Positions 20,258-34,200 of a stretch of 64,000 bases of DNA are shown one piece after another. The notes below the pieces were generated by a model. It ran no database searches, had not been told where the DNA came from, and worked only from the letters and a program-made list of their open reading frames with translations. Where the stretch lies: contig OU342815.1 of NCBI GenBank assembly GCA_910591455.2, forward strand, positions 21,985,019-22,049,018, given 5' to 3'. Made by a program: the position numbers and the translations under genes. Numbering within the stretch: the stretch's first letter is position 1; every line of letters starts with the position of its first letter. The stretch is from Pholis gunnellus (Eukaryota; Chordata; Actinopteri; Perciformes; Pholidae).

Positions 20258-23070
20258 TTTTGGTGTAATTTTGGAACATTTACGGAAAGTTTCCAAGAGA
20301 GGAAAAGCTCTGGATTCTTTGCACAATTTCACAATATATTCAAATACATTGTTCACTTTAAACCCTGAGTTTGCACACAGCCCATAATGTGGGCTCAAAT
20401 GTTCACAGTACCTTTACTTGACCGGGTCCTTGTTGATGAGGCCCGGTGCAGGTGAAACTGGTGTGAGGTTTTCCTCCCGGCCTCAGGGTCCTGGAGGGAT
20501 GGCCGATTGTAGATCACCTTCTCAGCAGAGCTAATTAAAGTCAAATATGAATGAATCTATTTGGCAAATGAATGGATAATGTCTGCTCATGACAGCCTGA
20601 GCAGATACTTCCCATACATTCCTGTTCATCCCCATGTAAGGTTTCCATCTGGAATATTCCTGGAATTTAGCAACACACACAATAATCTCCACAATGACAA
20701 CATGTATTTGTAGCTTCACTTTTGTGTCGCGACTGAATGATGTCACCTCTAAATGCTTGATTTGTTTGCAGGGTTGTTTCATGTTCTGCAGCCTGCAGTG
20801 AGCGTTTAGTGTTTTTACAGATGCAGTCTTATTGATTGTGTCACTATTGACTAAACACTCACTCTTGTTTCCTCATTTGCATCTGAAAAAAAAAGAAGAA
20901 ATCTGTAACAAGAAACACGGAGCAAGAAACTTCAAAGTGCAAAACCTCCCAAAGAAAAAAGAAAAGAAAGAGTTTGAGAGCAGACATGTCGCGCTTTAAT
21001 CAGGAACTTCAGGTGATCGCAGTTTGACAGTTTGAAAGCTGAGAGACGCCTGAGGTGAAAGCTTTCACATGGAAGCGCTGTCATGTCTCTGAGGAAAGAT
21101 AACTCTTTACCTGGCAACAGGAGATGCTCAGAGTCATATAGTCACATCCGGATGTTTAGGGTCTGGCAACAAGACATTCCATTTGATTATAAACGGTGGG
21201 CAAGCATCGAAAACTCTTTAATTAACCGTCTGATTACTAGTGTTGAACTCCAAAACACCTGCACTGAAACTTGTGAATCTCACCGAGATCATAACTTACA
21301 AGTAGAACCCAAGTTGAAGAACACATTTTAATACATTATTTTATGGTTGATTTGATACATATATCATAATTGAATACTTCTCTCAGTGATGCAGTGCTTG
21401 ATTTACTGCCTTTACTACGTCATACGTTCATTTTTTTCTTCTGCACCCAGAGAAAGAAGTACAAAACAGCAGGAAAGGAAAATAAAATCACCATTTTTTA
21501 TTTAAATTAACTTAAAGATATCAGCATAGAATAAATAATATTATATTATTAGACCACAACCTGTGTCCAAGTTACAATTATCTGCCCGTGGCTGCAAACT
21601 CCACAAACAATCAGCTCGTGACCAGGTGGTGTTGAAACGATCCTTCCCGTATGATGGTGAAACCCCCCCGGGGCCGGTTCCACAAAGATACTCCAGACCT
21701 GTCGGTAGTGTTCAGCCAGTCTTAATGTTGATCTTAGATCAGTCTCATGCAAGTTTCACAAAAATGTAGCCTGGCTTCTTTTAAGCTTAAAGATTAGTTT
21801 ATCGTACTACCCACAAGCTAACTAACAGCCATGTGACCATGGTAACAGTCAGGGGCACCGAATGACAAACAGTAAAACATGGCTCATAATTCGTGGTTTT
21901 ACTGACAATGTTGTGGTGCGAGCAAATGGAAGGGAGGGAGATTTAAGAGGCCGCAGTACAGATACAGCAGTGACGACAATGTGAGAGCTTTTTGTTTAAC
22001 GTCTCAAGTCTCAAGGCTTCCTCCAGCACTGCTGCAGGAGAGAAGCATGAAAAGACGAGTAAAGTGCACCCGAATAGCTTCTTTCCCACCCTCCGAACAA
22101 AGAAGAGCTGAATCTCACTCAGTTTGACCCTCCGGGCTCCCTTACAGCCAAGATGACAGAAGATAACAAAAACAGGGATTTATTCATCTCGTATCGTGCC
22201 TTTAACTTTAGTGGATCTTCTGCAGATGCTCCGGTTCAAGATGAGACCAGACTCTTCTATGGATGTTAGTTTTTGTGCCACAACCGACGCCCGAATGTGG
22301 CCCGCAACAGACCAGGAAAGGCTTGCTTTTTAGCCGAGCTGATTGCCAGAAATGCAGTTTTCTTTTACTGAAGCAATTGTTGATCACTCAGCGGCCGGTT
22401 AAGAGGAGGGAGGAGTCAACCGCCAGCGGTGGTATAAAACATTCCCGAGAGGTCCCTGAGCATATATAGTCTTAAATAAGCATAAACAATATTAGCCTGG
22501 TGGGTCAAGTAGTAGGTGAGATTAGCCGTGGACAGACTGACAGAGACACACACACACAAGACCCAACGCATGATCTCCTCACAGTCAAACGTCTTAAAAA
22601 CACGCTTAAAATGAGAATCCAAGACTCAAGACACAAAGTAGTACAGAAGTTAAAATAGTGAAAAAAGTCTTAATTTACCCAGAATTCATAGCAAATAAAT
22701 CCTACTGAGAATCTTTGAGAACTAGACAGCTTCGTGCAACGGAATGATTTTAGACGTAGATGTGAAGTGTGACTGTTAATTAAACTGTTCATTGAAAGTG
22801 AAGAAGCTGAGGTTGTATTTTGAAGAGGCTGTGCAGCAGCAACACTGGGAGCATTGAAGGGCGTCAGGCTGAACACAGCGGTAATTATAACGGTAACAGA
22901 GTAATCTGGGTGCATTTTCTGAAATATCCTTTTTTTCTGACATTAAATCAAGTTAAAAAGGTGAGTTTTTTCCTCAGCTTATGTAGACGTGTTGCTGTCT
23001 CCGGCCGCCCCCCCTGAGAGCTACTTAAAGCTGCACCTCCAGGCCGTGACAGAGCCCCCCCCACACACAC

Positions 23071-23109
23071 ACTGAGCAGGATCACACTGAGCAGGATCAC
23101 ACTGAGCAG
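23071..23109. repeat. 15-bp tandem repeat, 2.6 copies
   Basis: Tandem copies of ACTGAGCAGGATCAC with exact identity, following a short CA run and a C-run. Confidence 0.95.
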
Positions 23110-24466
23110 ACAAGCTCTGAGGGAAAAAAAGAAATGGGAAACGTGAACACGCAGCTGCCGTGCCACAGAATGTTGGCATGTGGTTGCTGGTTTTCGCCCT
23201 GTGCAACGTTTCCCATGCGTTTAATCCGCTCCGTGCTTGTTTATTTGGCCCCGGTGCATTCCTGTGTGACAGCCACCGGTGCACAGCCATCAACACCGGC
23301 CTCCGTGTCTTTATTTCACACTAACTTTAGAGCTGTGTTTTATATCAGCACCAGCAGTGGTTTCCATTCAGGAAGGCCATCTACCTCACTGCCTTTTATT
23401 GTTCTCCACCCACTGCATAGCTTCCCTCAAACTTATTACAACGCTGTGTGTTTTTTTTAAGCTGTTTTGATTCCACCACTTGAACAGTTCAGTCTTGTCC
23501 CGGGGTCCGTTCCGCTCAGAGACAAAGTATTTAAAGCTGAGGCAATGAGCCTTGCACACTTTGAGGGCAGTGTTAGAAATCTTCTGGGATTAATTCTTTC
23601 CTCGTGTGCTGAGCAAGATTTATGGAAACACATTCCCACCAGGTAAATACACGCAATCAAAAAATACTAATGATCACCCCACAAAATGTAATATCAAAGT
23701 CAAAATGAATTATTTAAAATGAACTCCAACGTATGGCTTCTTATCTCCTTGTTTAGAATGTATCAAATACACACAATGTAAGTTATGATTACCAGATACC
23801 GAGTCATAAATAAGGTGTCACAGCCCGGCTCTGACACTGGACACAGACACATGGGTATACTTAACAAATAGAGTGATTTATTATCCACAGAATAACGAAA
23901 AACAAGTCAAACTAATAGATGAGAACAATCTGTAAAGTCAGGAGTGAAAATGTGCTTCAGGTGTAAAAACAAGAGAATAGAACCAAAAGCCACAACGCAA
24001 AGATGTGTACGGAAGCCCACGTATGACAATGTGATGAAGAAAAAAAGAACCTGGAAGTCATTATAGTGACAAACTAATAAAGGAAAAAAGGACTTTATAT
24101 CTCAAAATAATGACATTTTTATTAACATTTAAAAATGTAGAGATACAAGCTCAAGATATTGAGATTCTAACGCATTCTTTTGAGTTCCTAACTCGTAATG
24201 TTACAATACTAACTCATTATTTTCAGATGCTAACTTTTACTCTAGTTTCTCGTGGTAATAATAATAATCTTACTTTGTCATCAAAATTGCGGCGATGTGT
24301 TTCCATAGCTGTGTGATGAGAGGAGATCTGCCAACAAAGGACTACTTTTACGCCTGGCGCACATCGCCCCAAGGTGTCTCCTGCACCGCTGATGACTCTC
24401 CAATCCGGTGTGAAGCAACAGCAAAGACACCAAGCAGAGGGGCCATCACAAGGGGTAAAGTTATGA

Positions 24467-24520
24467 TTTATGAGATATTACTAGGAAGTATTTATGAGAT
24501 AATACTAGGAAGTATTTATA
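24467..24520. repeat. 24-bp tandem repeat, about 2.2 copies
   Basis: The unit begins TTTATGAGATATTACTAGGA. The second copy differs by one base. Confidence 0.93.
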
Positions 24521-25770
24521 ATCATATTCAGTGGACAGTGAGCAGGACATTGAGTGAAACTATCCATGGTCAGTAATATTGAGTGAAATAAGTGTGAAAA
24601 GAAAAGATATGAAGTCAATATTTTTACTTCAATTAAAATCATTTGAAGTTATTTTACTATTAATTCTGATTTACTACAACATACATATAGATGAGAGTTG
24701 TAATTTGGGCCTTTCAAGCTTCACTGGAGTATTTTGGTTTTGCTGGTGGGAATGTGTTTCCATGAGATTCGATGCTGCAGCTGCAGTAACGGGTGGAAAC
24801 ATCCAGCATCTGATTCCCTGAACTGCAGAGTCCTTTTCAAACAGGCAGAGGCTTGACAAGAAGCAGGACTGCTGCCCTCTGGGAAGGGAAGGATCGCGTG
24901 TGAAGGACGGGAGGGCAGTTTTTAACACAGCGAGATGTAACTGAGATCCATTACACCCTCAACCACAGCGCTGTTAAAGTGAACAGAAGGCCGTATAAAG
25001 CAGCCAGTGGGTGTTATGATTTCTCTTCATTTGCACTTGTTATTAGTTGGAGATGGAAGTCGCTGCTGTTTTGCTGGTCGGCAGCCAGACGGAGAGACCT
25101 CACTGTGGGATGAAAAGTAGAGCAGAAATGTCTTTTTTAGAGTCGAGGATTGTTGTCTCTCCAGGGGAGTATGCTCTTTACAGGAAGTGCACACACTACA
25201 GTAGTTATGGGTTTTCATCATGTACTGTTGTGGTTAAGCTTCGGCTACTTGAACTTAATGTTCGGGGAAGATCGTGGATCTGGTTCAGTGCTGGAAAAGC
25301 ACTTTTTAAAAAACCTCAAAAATGTCCGTGCTTTTTCTGTAAGATGCCTAAAATAACCACCATCGTGCACCAGTGACCAGCAGTGGATATGGTGGAAAAA
25401 AACAACTAAAAGACACATTCTTCAATGCAGACTTTTATTTTAATTGGCCGTGATTACTGACATAAATGTTTCACTGTGATGATTAATAACACAATAAATC
25501 TTATTAATGGCATTACGTTTAGTCTGCAAGTTTGTTGTAAAGGAATATAGAGGTTCACACTGCCCACTTATTACTCCACATCCCTTTAATAAACATATTT
25601 AACAGGACTTGATAATAATAAAAGCTTTAAGATGCATTTTGGTCATTAGAGTCATTAATGGGGCTGCAGTTAACTCATCGTCATTCATTAATCTGCTGAT
25701 TATTTTTGGGGGATTAATCAACTAATTGTTTGGTTACAAAATATCATCAAATAGCAACAAAAGAAATGTC

Positions 25771-25814
25771 CATCACAATATGTTATAACAGCCATCACAA
25801 TATGTTATAACAGC
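25771..25814. repeat. 22-bp perfect direct repeat
   Basis: Two identical adjacent copies of a unit beginning CATCACAATATGTTATAACA. Confidence 0.95.
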
Positions 25815-27212
25815 CACGGGGATGTGAAACAGCACATCTGTGAAATTGAGGAGCTGGACTGGAGGAATGTTAAACGTTGTTGCTTGATGTTTGATTTAAA
25901 GAATGAAACCCAAAAAAAAGAGTTTCCGTTGGTGGATTTAAAGATGAATTGTCTAATTGTTTCAGCTCTAGTCAAAAGTAACACATGTCAAAGCCCCCTT
26001 TGTAAAAAACAAACAACAGGTATATTTCACAACCCTGCAAACTGGTTTCATATCGAGCACCCTGCTGTGTTCTTCACTTCCACACAAAGACCTTTTGTAA
26101 CGTCACATGTTGTGACGTTGACGGCGCAGTCAGAAATGACCACAACAGGAAACCGTCCGAGGCGTGAGCCAGTGGAGGTCGGTTTCCGTCAGGAAAATGT
26201 ATTTCAAAGAGTTATTATTGTAATATATTGAAGTGCACCACAGTCCACAATGTCTGACGAATGTTCACGTCCTTTTTCTCAAAGAGTTTGTGAACTGGTC
26301 TTCATATATAATTAATGAAGCATTGTTTTTATACATTTTTTTGAATCTGCTCTTTTGATTTACAGAATGTGATTTTACAGGACAAATATTTCCAGAAGAA
26401 TGAAAGGTTCAGACGAAGGCTTCGATATGTGTAAATGATAAAATAATGATTCAACTATAGCAAATAAGAAACCACTTTTGGTTGTGTTTGTCAATATTTG
26501 ATACTGCGTCACTGACTGTTGCATACTAATCAATTAATTCATTTGTGTGTCCACCACGAAAAAGGATCATAATTTACTATTTTACCTCGGAAAAAAAGGA
26601 CAATTCGTATCCATGTACATAAAACTAATAATATGTACTTCCTGACTATTTCACACCATGAAACTGGAACGTTCATTTGGAATATGATTTGAGTATTATG
26701 GGCTATAGAAGATGCCCAGGTATAATAATCTAACAATACAATAAAACATATAAGTTAAACCTGCTTGAAGAATGAATAAATGAATAAGAACAGAGAGACT
26801 CACGCACCACCATATGAATAAGGGAAGTACTGACACTTATTTTCGTTCCACTTTAATCAGTTCGTTTATTTTCTATTGTGTCGTGCGACACATTGCTGTT
26901 GTATGAAGTCGAGATGAAGCCCACTACTGCTGCCGTAGAGGTTTGTGTGTACGGTTTAAGGAAGGTGTAGAGTAGAGTTTCTTTGTTGTTGCCATGCTTT
27001 TGAGTTGTTTTAATGATAAACAATTCAGACTAGCCTCCTCCCTGCTGGCGCTGTTAAAGTCAGTCCAAACTGCAGAGGAATAAAACCTGCTGTAAAAACC
27101 AACGGAAATTTGGCAGAGATGGATTTGCCAAACCCCTCAGCTGGCCTCACAGCCGTGAGACCTGAATGTGGAGTATTGTTGTTTTACTGTTGACTAATTA
27201 CTCTGGTTCCTG

Positions 27213-27216
27213 CTGT

Positions 27217-27247
<31 letters not shown>
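27213..27247. repeat. Compound (TG)9-G17 tract
   Basis: A TG run passes directly into a long G homopolymer. It is intergenic, and its length may be inaccurate. Confidence 0.95.
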
Positions 27248-27248
<1 letters not shown>

Positions 27249-28483
27249 GATAAACTGTGTGTATGAGTGTGTGTTGAATAAATTAATCTCTCAACGTTGG
27301 TTGCAAAGATATATTGCTTGCTCACATTTGCTTAGTCGTCTATTAAAGTAAACTCTTTTTTTTTGACAGGTTCTTTTTTCCATCAGTGTAATTTAAAATG
27401 AAAAAGACATTCAACATCAATCCATCCTTCTGTCCAAAACAAGATAAACCTTGACAGTTGTTAGCCTGACTGCCATTTTGGATGTTCGTGGACCAAAGAA
27501 GATAATTCCCAGGCGTGATTATTTTTCCTACTAGGGGAGGACATGCCGTACTCCTCTGATATTCTTACCCTAACCATTCTTAACCCAGTACTAGCCAATC
27601 AGAGGCAGAGTAGGAAGAGGTATACCTTTGCCATAGTAGGATTCGTAGTTTACAAATGTTTTGTTAATAAATTCAGTATGAACTCAATGCAACTTTGCAG
27701 ATCCATAAAATCCTCATTGTCAATTAAAAAAAAATGTAATTTTATTTTAGGAGACAACCCTTTTCTCTTCCTCTATCCTCCCTCCCTAAAAAGTTAAACT
27801 CAACTAATGTCAATAATGCTGTCATGCTGTGAGGAGTAATATACAGTCGCCTCTCGGGGCCACTACTGAGGCTTTAAGCTTTTAGCTCTCAGAAACAATT
27901 ACCCTACATTGCGAACATTGTTTATCTAAAAAGTGCTAAGTTTCAAAAAGATTGCAACTAGAACATGATGCAGCATCCAAGGCGCTTGTTTGACAAAATC
28001 TAGGGAGGAAGAGTAAGAAAAGAAAATCTAGAGGAAACAGATGCAAAGAGAGGATGTCTGTTGTAGGTGTTGTGTCTACATTCATTTCATTTAGATCTGC
28101 CTGAGGGTTTTTTCGTAGGAGCAGAGATCACTGTGCAAAACTGGAACACTAGATCTCATACTGACTGGCTTATGAAACACGAAGCGGTGTAGTTGACTGT
28201 CAGCCTTGTTTACATTGGTGGTTTCCTGGCCTACGGAGGAAAGAGCCGGTGAGTCACACATGTATGCTGACAGACTGGAGGTGTTATGTAAAGTATCGAG
28301 GGTTCAGGTGTTGAGCGTAGTTAGCTCGTAGCTGTGAGGGAGGGAAAGTGCAAAAAAAGATGAGGAAAAACAAAATGAGGTGATTATTTGTGTGTATGTT
28401 GTACCAACATGAAAATAATAGTTGTTTAAACTAAGCATCTTGTTAAATCAATTTATACATTTCAGTTATGCAAAAAATAATAC

Positions 28484-29611
28484 AAGTTGGCTCAACTAAG
28501 CATCTAGATGAATTAACTTATCTTGTTAAGGCAGCCAATTTCAAAACATACAGTGGCCATTTTGTTATGGATCTACTTATAAGTAAGTGATAAATAAGAC
28601 AGTGATCATATGTGTGGAGTTATTATCACTGTGAAAGACAGAATTAGTAATGATCATTTGTTCGAGTATCGTTAGACCAGCTTGATCTAATCAACAGCAT
28701 CTCCACCACACTTCACCTGCCCCGTTGTTGAGTCATCGCTGCACTACAAAGACACGATGAGATGGCAGGCCTTGTTTACACCCACATTATGTAAATTCCA
28801 GTCCAGATCATGAAGATTAAAAGCATCTGTTCATGCTGAACCAGAAACATTTGTATAACTACTTACTGGACATCTCAGGCTTTTCCCCTTTTCATGTGAG
28901 TTCAGGGTCGAAGTGACAAAAGAAAAAAAAAAGAAACTGAGCTCATGTTGCTTCGGGCTCCACAAAGGGGGCCATGAGTTTCTGTTTATGCGTATCTGTG
29001 GGAGGATAATGTGGTTTGAATCCTGCTGTTCACACCATCGCATTACAAAACCTCAGATACATTTTCAGGGCGGTCTGTGTAGTGTTACGACCATTTACAT
29101 TTCTTGTGGGAAAGCAGACCAAGCTAAATTATTTAGCCCTCTCATGAGCCTGGTCCGAGCCAGAGCTCCAACTTTTAGCTGTTCCCGCTAACCATGAGGA
29201 TGAAAACTGAAGGTCCTGCCGATATAGGGGCCAATTTGGATTCCTGCCATTTGTGGAAGAAGAACTCTTTAATGAAGTAAAGGTAGCAATACCACAATGT
29301 AGAAATCTTCATTACGCATACAGTTTTGATTTTAATAGCTAGACAAACATGTTAAATATGTGACATTTGCCTCGAAATGGCCATTGTATGTTTTGAAATT
29401 GAATAAAGCACCATTCTGAATGTTCTTTGATGTTGATGAATCGTTTTTATGTAGCACTGTTAAAAAAATAGAAGCTTTAGTTGTGTAGGCAAATTACACA
29501 GTATAATTTCTTGAATTAACATTGCAACTAAGATGAACTTTTACTGAAAAAGTTACTTGGCTGCCTTAAAAAGATAAGTTAATTCAGCAAGATGCTTAGT
29601 TGAGCCAACTT
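28484..29611. repeat. Inverted-repeat element with about 55-bp arms
   Basis: The arm at 28484-28538 (AAGTTGGCTCAACTAAGCAT...) recurs inverted at 29557-29611 with only a few mismatches. The roughly 1 kb between is AT-rich and rich in AACTT/AAGTT motifs, which continue to about 29940. The form suggests an old non-autonomous DNA transposon or fold-back repeat. No transposase sequence is recognised. Confidence 0.6.
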
Positions 29612-31121
29612 CTATTTTCATATTCGTACAACTCAAGAAATCAATACAAGTTTGTTGTTTAGCTAGTTATTCTATGTTGCCTCAACTAAGATTAGAGTTT
29701 GTATGACTTTAAATGTATTCTTGGTATCACAAAAAACAACTTGATTTAACTTAAAGTATAAAGTTGATGGAACTATTTTGTTAGCTTTCATTTGTCATTT
29801 CAACTATTTATTCTAAGTTTAATGAACTAGAGTTTCTTAGCTTGCCTAACTCAACATTTAAGTCAGCCAAGTTACAAATTATTTTAAGTTGAACAAGCTT
29901 GTTCATTTTTACAAGTAAAAGTCTTACAACTTTAGTGTTGCAGCTGGTAGAGGTGGAGCTAATTTAACTACTTTACCTACTGTTGGGTAGTTCAATCTAA
30001 TACATCATAATTCGCATGTTGACTATATTTTGTATTAATACTTTGATTTCGCAAAGTAAGCGATACTGATTCCCCAGATTTTAGCTGATCAGGAAGAAGC
30101 CTGAGAAGCAGTTCCCAACCAATTAATACAGAAATATTTACATGGAGAAACCAATCTCACATGTGCCTTCACAGTGAAAAAATAGCTCCTTAATGATATT
30201 AAAATGTGCAAAATAACAAAATAAAGCCTGCATGCAATCATTAGCAGGAATAGCACTAAAATCTGCCCTGATGCAGGTAACCTGGTGGAAAGGTGTTCTT
30301 TAATATTCACTCCAGCTAGATTTCAGAATGCACCAAATCTACTGTACCCCAATCAGAAAAGCAGATTACAACAAAGAGGGCCAAAAGACCACAATATCTG
30401 ACCTGGGTGTTAAATTCCCAATACCTCTCTCAGGCCCTAACGAAACGGCGTCGTCACACCCTGATTGACCAAGAGGAAAAATGCACCAAGCTGGTCTCAA
30501 TTCTTAATTAGAAGCATTGTTTTATGAGTAGACAGGTTTGGCATTTACTGACATCAGAAGTAAAACGGGCCTTTTTTAAAAGAAATGAATACTGTCATCT
30601 GGTGGTGAAAACACAGAGCTGCACCAGACATTGATCTAGTACTAATGGCTACTGGAGTAATACTCCTGGGACCCTCAAGGATATATGAATAGATTAAGAG
30701 TAAGTGTGGAGTCTATGATCAGAATTTAAAACACTTACAAGAATTATTATAGTGGTCATTGTTATGGGGAAAATATTGCATTTCACACAAGTATTTAATT
30801 ACAAAACCCAAATGTATCGATTAGTGGATTGTCATCCATTAGTTAAGAGTTTTATGTTTTCAATCAAAATATGCCTTTTGCTGGTTCTATCTTATCAAAT
30901 TTGAGCATTTAAAGCTTTTCTTGATAAACTGACTTTTCGTTATTAACTGAATTTCTTTGAGTTTGAGACTGATGGTCAGATAAAACAAGCAGATTTAATA
31001 TGTCACTGCATTATTTATTTTTTTAGACTTGTTTTGTTCATCAAAAAAATAAAAATAATCAGGCATTAACGAGACATCCTTTACGTGTGAGCCAAGACTT
31101 AGGAAAGGCCCCCACTCCCTC

Positions 31122-31128
31122 TGACGTG
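31122..31128 (+). promoter_or_regulatory. CRE/E-box-like TGACGTG upstream of ndufa10
   Basis: TGACGTG lies 69 bp before the ndufa10 start codon in a moderately GC-rich stretch with no TATA box. ATF/CREB or USF-type sites are common in promoters of nuclear genes for mitochondrial proteins. This is a motif match only. Confidence 0.3.
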
Positions 31129-31196
31129 TTATTCAGGCGCCTGGTAGCGGTAATTTCTCGGGTCAGGTCGGAGGGTTTTTGGAGGACAGTGGAATC

Positions 31197-31271
31197 ATGG
31201 CCCTGAGGGTGATCCGGCTGGTCATCCCATCGGGAGCGACTGCTTTTAACGCGGTGAACGCTGCTCAGAAG
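31197..31271 (+). CDS. ndufa10: ndufa10 coding exon 1 (mitochondrial presequence)
   Basis: Encodes MALRVIRLVIPSGATAFNAV plus five residues (25 codons), then donor GTAAGA in phase 0. The MALR start matches vertebrate NDUFA10, and the peptide is basic and amphipathic with no Asp or Glu. The ATG context GGAATCATGG has a favourable +4 G. Confidence 0.93.
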
Positions 31272-34200
31272 GTAAGAAACAGGAAATACACGGACTCTCC
31301 TTTGTCACTGCAAGACGAGTGTGTCAAGTTTACAAGGGCAAGCTAACTTCGCTAGCTAGCTGCCTAGTCGCTAGCATCACATCACAGGCTAGCTGCTGGT
31401 TTGTTTATAATGTTATTGACAGTTGAGAAAACAACCTGTCAGTACGTCTGAGTACGTTTTAAATGATGTTGTATTAACGCTTACACGACGTCCCCAGTCA
31501 AACATGTCGACAGCCACCTTTAGATGATGCTATCTGGTTAAGCTAGCCAGTCTCGATGTTGCCAAATGCAGAGTTTCAACCAAATAATTGCCAATTTAAA
31601 GTCTGTATACTTTACTTTGAGACAATGAGGTTGACATTATGTAATACCAGATTCAGTGTTATTGTCATTGCAATAAGGCCTATATAAAGTCCTGAGCGTT
31701 ATTAACTGTGTTTATACTATGATATATATATATACAATATGAACATAGTAGGCTGTGCAATTTGCATTATAAGTAGAGAACACAACATGAGCAGGGTGGC
31801 TGGTGTTAATGATGTTTTGACCTTTTCCTTTTGCAGCACGCGGTCTGAATGTTATTGTGGTGCTGACTCTGCAGTCCTGAGCTGTCGGGTTGTCAAATCG
31901 CACTAAAGTACAGTCTGTCGAGACGCTCTCGATGGTACTGGGATAAAAGTTCACAGAAATGTTGGTACTCAGCCTTCTTGAGGATGCTGTTGGTGTCGAT
32001 AGACCATCTGATGGTGTCTGTGATTTGTAAAGCAAGAAATCTAAACCTGTCCACACTTTTAACAGATGATCCATGGATGGAAATGTGAATATTGTTTCCT
32101 CTTCTTCCTGAAGTTAACAAGAATTTATTTCGTCCTAATGACATTTAGAGGTTTGTTATGATGGCACCATGTGGTTGGATCTTCCACTTCCCTTCTATAG
32201 GCTCTCTCATCGCTGTCACATTGAGACCAATCCCTGGCGTGTCCTCTGAGCTTTATGATGCTGCTGTTTTCATATTTGGCCACACAGTCGTGTGTAAACA
32301 GACCGTAAACTAGGGGACTGAGACAGCAGCCGTCAGGCTTTTTCATTACAGCAGGATGTCATTCAACAGCTTCCCAAACTATAGCCTTCAGAATAACCCT
32401 AAAGTTGAATCAACACCTTTCTAATACAGTTTATGATAAACAAAAAAAAAAAGCTGGTCAATGGAACCTTCATGAAGGCCGGATTCATTGCCGGGCTGTT
32501 GCACTGCGTTAGTTCAGGGTACAGAAACCAGCAAGTCACCACTGCTTGTAGTCTAATCGTCCCGTTTTCAAAAGGAGAATACTAAAACAATAACAACCTT
32601 TTAAACTGTATATTCTATACAGGGGGCAAATGTGTCTGGTCTCGGTTTATTGGTGTGGCGCCAGCTTTGTAATTTGCATTAATTGCTCAGTTGTTTGGTA
32701 ATATGTACCAGAAAAAGCCTGTAAATGGCTGAGGCCCTGTGGTTTGTGCATTTTACATTACCTTGATGCCCATGGCCTTGTGTCAAATTAGTTGTATTAC
32801 CTGTTTATTTCAGCTGAAACAATGTTTACATCATGCATACTCAAGCAGACTTGAGTTGACCTTTTCACAAACTGGCAGCAAGGTGTTTCTGTGTATCAGC
32901 CGGTTGTTTTTCTTCTTGGCCCTGTGTGGATGAATCTGGCTCTGCTCTGTTAAAACCCCGACGTTATCAATTAAAGGTGCTGCTTTCTTTTCGTTTTGTT
33001 CCTCCAGGCAGGTGTTCACACGAGCTCGGTGAGAAGCCTGCGCTACGGCTGGCTGGCCTACGCGCTGGGCGAGAGGACGACGCCGCGGTTAAAACAGAAC
33101 AGCAGAATCATCACCCTGGATGGCAACTTGTCCTCGGGGAAAGGAGCGCTGGCCCAGAAGCTGGCCGACAAGCTGGGTAACTATCTCACTGTAGGGATCC
33201 CCCCACGAGGGTTTACCGGGACTATCGGTCCACATGTGAACGCGGCCGTTGACTGAGCTGCTTGGATAATTACGGGCGGTGTTTGGGTCGGAAAACAATA
33301 ACTTCTAGTTCCGTATGCACAGGGATGCTCTACATGCCCGAGCCGGACACGTTCTACTTGGACAAGATGACCGGGGAGAAGGAGCCGCTCCCCGTCGACT
33401 TCAACGGGATGTGCAGCCTGGAGAAGTTCTACGCGGAGCCCAAAGCCGCCGACGGAAACAGCTACAGACTGCAGATGTGGATGTACACCATGAGGCTGCT
33501 CCAGTACGCCGACGCCATCGAACACCTGCTCACAACAGGTAGCACCGCCGTGTCCGGCTGGGTCATTCTACATGGAAAAACAACAGATTTATACATATTT
33601 TACAACCCACGCGTGTGACTGTTGTATGTAATCAAGTTAGCAGCCCTTGTGATGTCAGTAGACCGACTTTGTTATGAATAGAATCGCTCATCTACCTCCT
33701 GATCTTCTGTGTTTTTAAGGCCAAGGAGTGATCCTGGAGCGTTCTCCCTTCAGTGACTTTGTGTTCCTGGAGGCCATGTTCAAAGAGGGCTACATCAGGA
33801 AGGAGTGTGAGTATCCAGCGTCACTAACAAAGATGCAGTCTTGATTATCTCAGTAGCCTGAAATATAAGAACATATGGACAGGGATTTCCCAATTAGGTT
33901 CGGTTGTCACCTCATTTGATTTCAGTTCGGTTAAAATCCCCAAAAATAAACGTTAAGTTTGGTTACGACGTCTTTAAAGAATGTCCCCGGGGCCCCGCAG
34001 GTGTGCAGCACTACAATGAGATCAAAGGCATCAGCATCTGTGAGTTCCTGCCTCCACACATCGCCATCTACGTCGACCTGCCAGCTGAGGAGGTGCAGAA
34101 GAAGCTGAAAGAGAGCGGCAAGGTAGAGAGACGCAGTCAGTGGATACTGTGTCACATACTGTCAGACTGTCGTCTCTGCAACATACTGTCCCAATATTTC

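Larger units (their letters stand above)
18827..31196. other. Intergenic region between ahr and ndufa10, no gene recognised
   Basis: About 12 kb of mostly AT-rich DNA. Apart from the minisatellite at 19440-19770, the short direct repeats near 23071, 24467 and 25771, the TG/G tract at 27213 and the inverted-repeat block at 28484-29611, I see nothing gene-like. ORFs such as 25824-26231 (135 codons) have no recognisable motif and no plausible splice context. Confidence 0.6.

Noticed and set aside
25824..26231. 135-codon plus-strand frame in the ahr-ndufa10 intergenic region
   Set aside because: The peptide has no known motif, starts beside a tandem repeat and has no neighbouring exon.
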